From Elusimicrobiales bacterium (lineage in GTDB: Bacteria; Elusimicrobiota; Elusimicrobia; Elusimicrobiales; UBA9959), in contig JAOAEH010000069.1 of assembly GCA_026416895.1 (NCBI GenBank), forward strand, positions 1-6,418: a stretch of DNA of 6,418 nt, read 5' to 3'. Shown here piece by piece: positions 6,298 through 6,418 of this stretch (within the stretch, counting starts at the first letter, position 1; every line of letters begins with the position of its first letter). The position numbers and the translations under genes are program-made. The notes beneath the pieces were generated by a model. That model worked only from the letters and a program-made list of their open reading frames with translations. It made no database searches and was not told the origin of the DNA.

Positions 6298-6418
6298 TCA
6301 CGGGCCAGCCCGCACGCACCGGACAAAGCCGTCGCTAGTCTTATCATAGCTGCTGGCAACGCCGTTGTTGAAGTTCACTTGCATGGCGAGGGAAGTGAGG
6401 GGCATGTAAGTAGTAGAC
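6298..6418 (-). CDS. C-terminal end of a DUF1566 / Fib_succ_major-type (C-type-lectin-like) protein, partial
   Basis: Only the last 39 codons and the TGA stop (6300-6298) are in the window; the 5' part lies beyond the right edge. The translation contains MQVNFNNG, a ten-residue variable-looking stretch VASSYDKTSD, then GFVRCVRAGP and stop. V-x-F-x-x-G followed by a K and the terminal VRCVR is the signature ending of DUF1566/Lcl_C and Fib_succ_major (TIGR02145) domains, which adopt a C-type-lectin fold and are often surface ligand-binding modules. GC is 68/118 in 6301-6418 against 20/120 in 6181-6300, so the segment is unlike its neighbours; transfer, a mobile or retro-copied cassette, or an assembly join are all possible. 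Family confidence is good; function cannot be stated from the tail alone. Confidence 0.75.
   Translation of the reverse strand, partial: STTYMPLTSLAMQVNFNNGVASSYDKTSDGFVRCVRAGP

Noticed and set aside
6301..6312. CGGGC-CA-GCCCG palindrome as a terminator
   Set aside because: It encodes the last residues RAGP, has only a 2-nt loop and is not followed by a T tract. I do not count it as a separate feature.
1..6418. CRISPR arrays, tRNA or rRNA genes, insertion sequences, defence or toxin-antitoxin loci
   Set aside because: I looked on both strands and saw no regular direct repeats with spacers, no cloverleaf or rRNA-like stretch, no transposase, and no recognisable defence gene.

Overview
The window is AT-rich bacterial DNA (about 30% GC by eye; poly-A/T spacers; proteins rich in Lys, Ile, Asn and Phe). 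It has five whole or nearly whole genes plus one gene cut by the right edge. The gene set suggests an uncultured or deep-branching AT-rich lineage, but I cannot name the phylum from sequence alone. It includes a secreted protein with a C-terminal FlgD-like Ig domain, a GH57/DUF1957 enzyme overlapping a DUF4912 gene, and a lipid- or nucleic-acid-cleaving PLD-family secreted protein. Similar sets occur in candidate phyla and in thermophilic or anaerobic lineages.

Layout: 1-1049 (-) is a secreted surface protein lacking only its last few residues. A 58-bp divergent gap separates it from two co-directional regulators: 1108-1800 (+), an OmpR/PhoB-type winged-helix protein whose receiver domain has lost its phosphorylation site, and 1848-2219 (+), an intact single-domain CheY-like receiver. 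Convergent to these, and only 12 bp away, is a two-gene minus-strand operon. It consists of 4701-3832, a DUF4912 protein, overlapping by 8 nt with 3839-2232, a GH57 alpha-glucan enzyme of the branching-enzyme type. The operon has a good sigma70-like promoter at 4778-4750, palindromes beside the -35 box, and a short leader that can fold in two mutually exclusive ways around the Shine-Dalgarno. Upstream on the same strand, 6063-4813 encodes an exported phospholipase-D superfamily protein with two intact HKD motifs.

After a 234-bp, extremely AT-rich spacer, the last 121 bases hold the C-terminal end of a DUF1566/Fib_succ_major-type (C-type-lectin-like) protein on the minus strand. Composition jumps there from about 17% to about 58% GC, exactly at the stop codon. 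The pattern of variable residues encoded by NNY codons, followed by the conserved VRCVR ending, is what the variable repeat of a diversity-generating retroelement target looks like. No template repeat or reverse transcriptase is in view, so this is a hypothesis. It is the most interesting lead in the window.

Functionally, the GH57/DUF4912 pair points to storage-polysaccharide (glycogen-like) metabolism in the cytoplasm. The two flanking minus-strand genes and the edge gene encode exported or surface proteins. The two regulators look like a phosphorylation-dependent receiver next to a phosphorylation-independent DNA-binding protein. Nothing in the sequence links them directly to the neighbouring genes.
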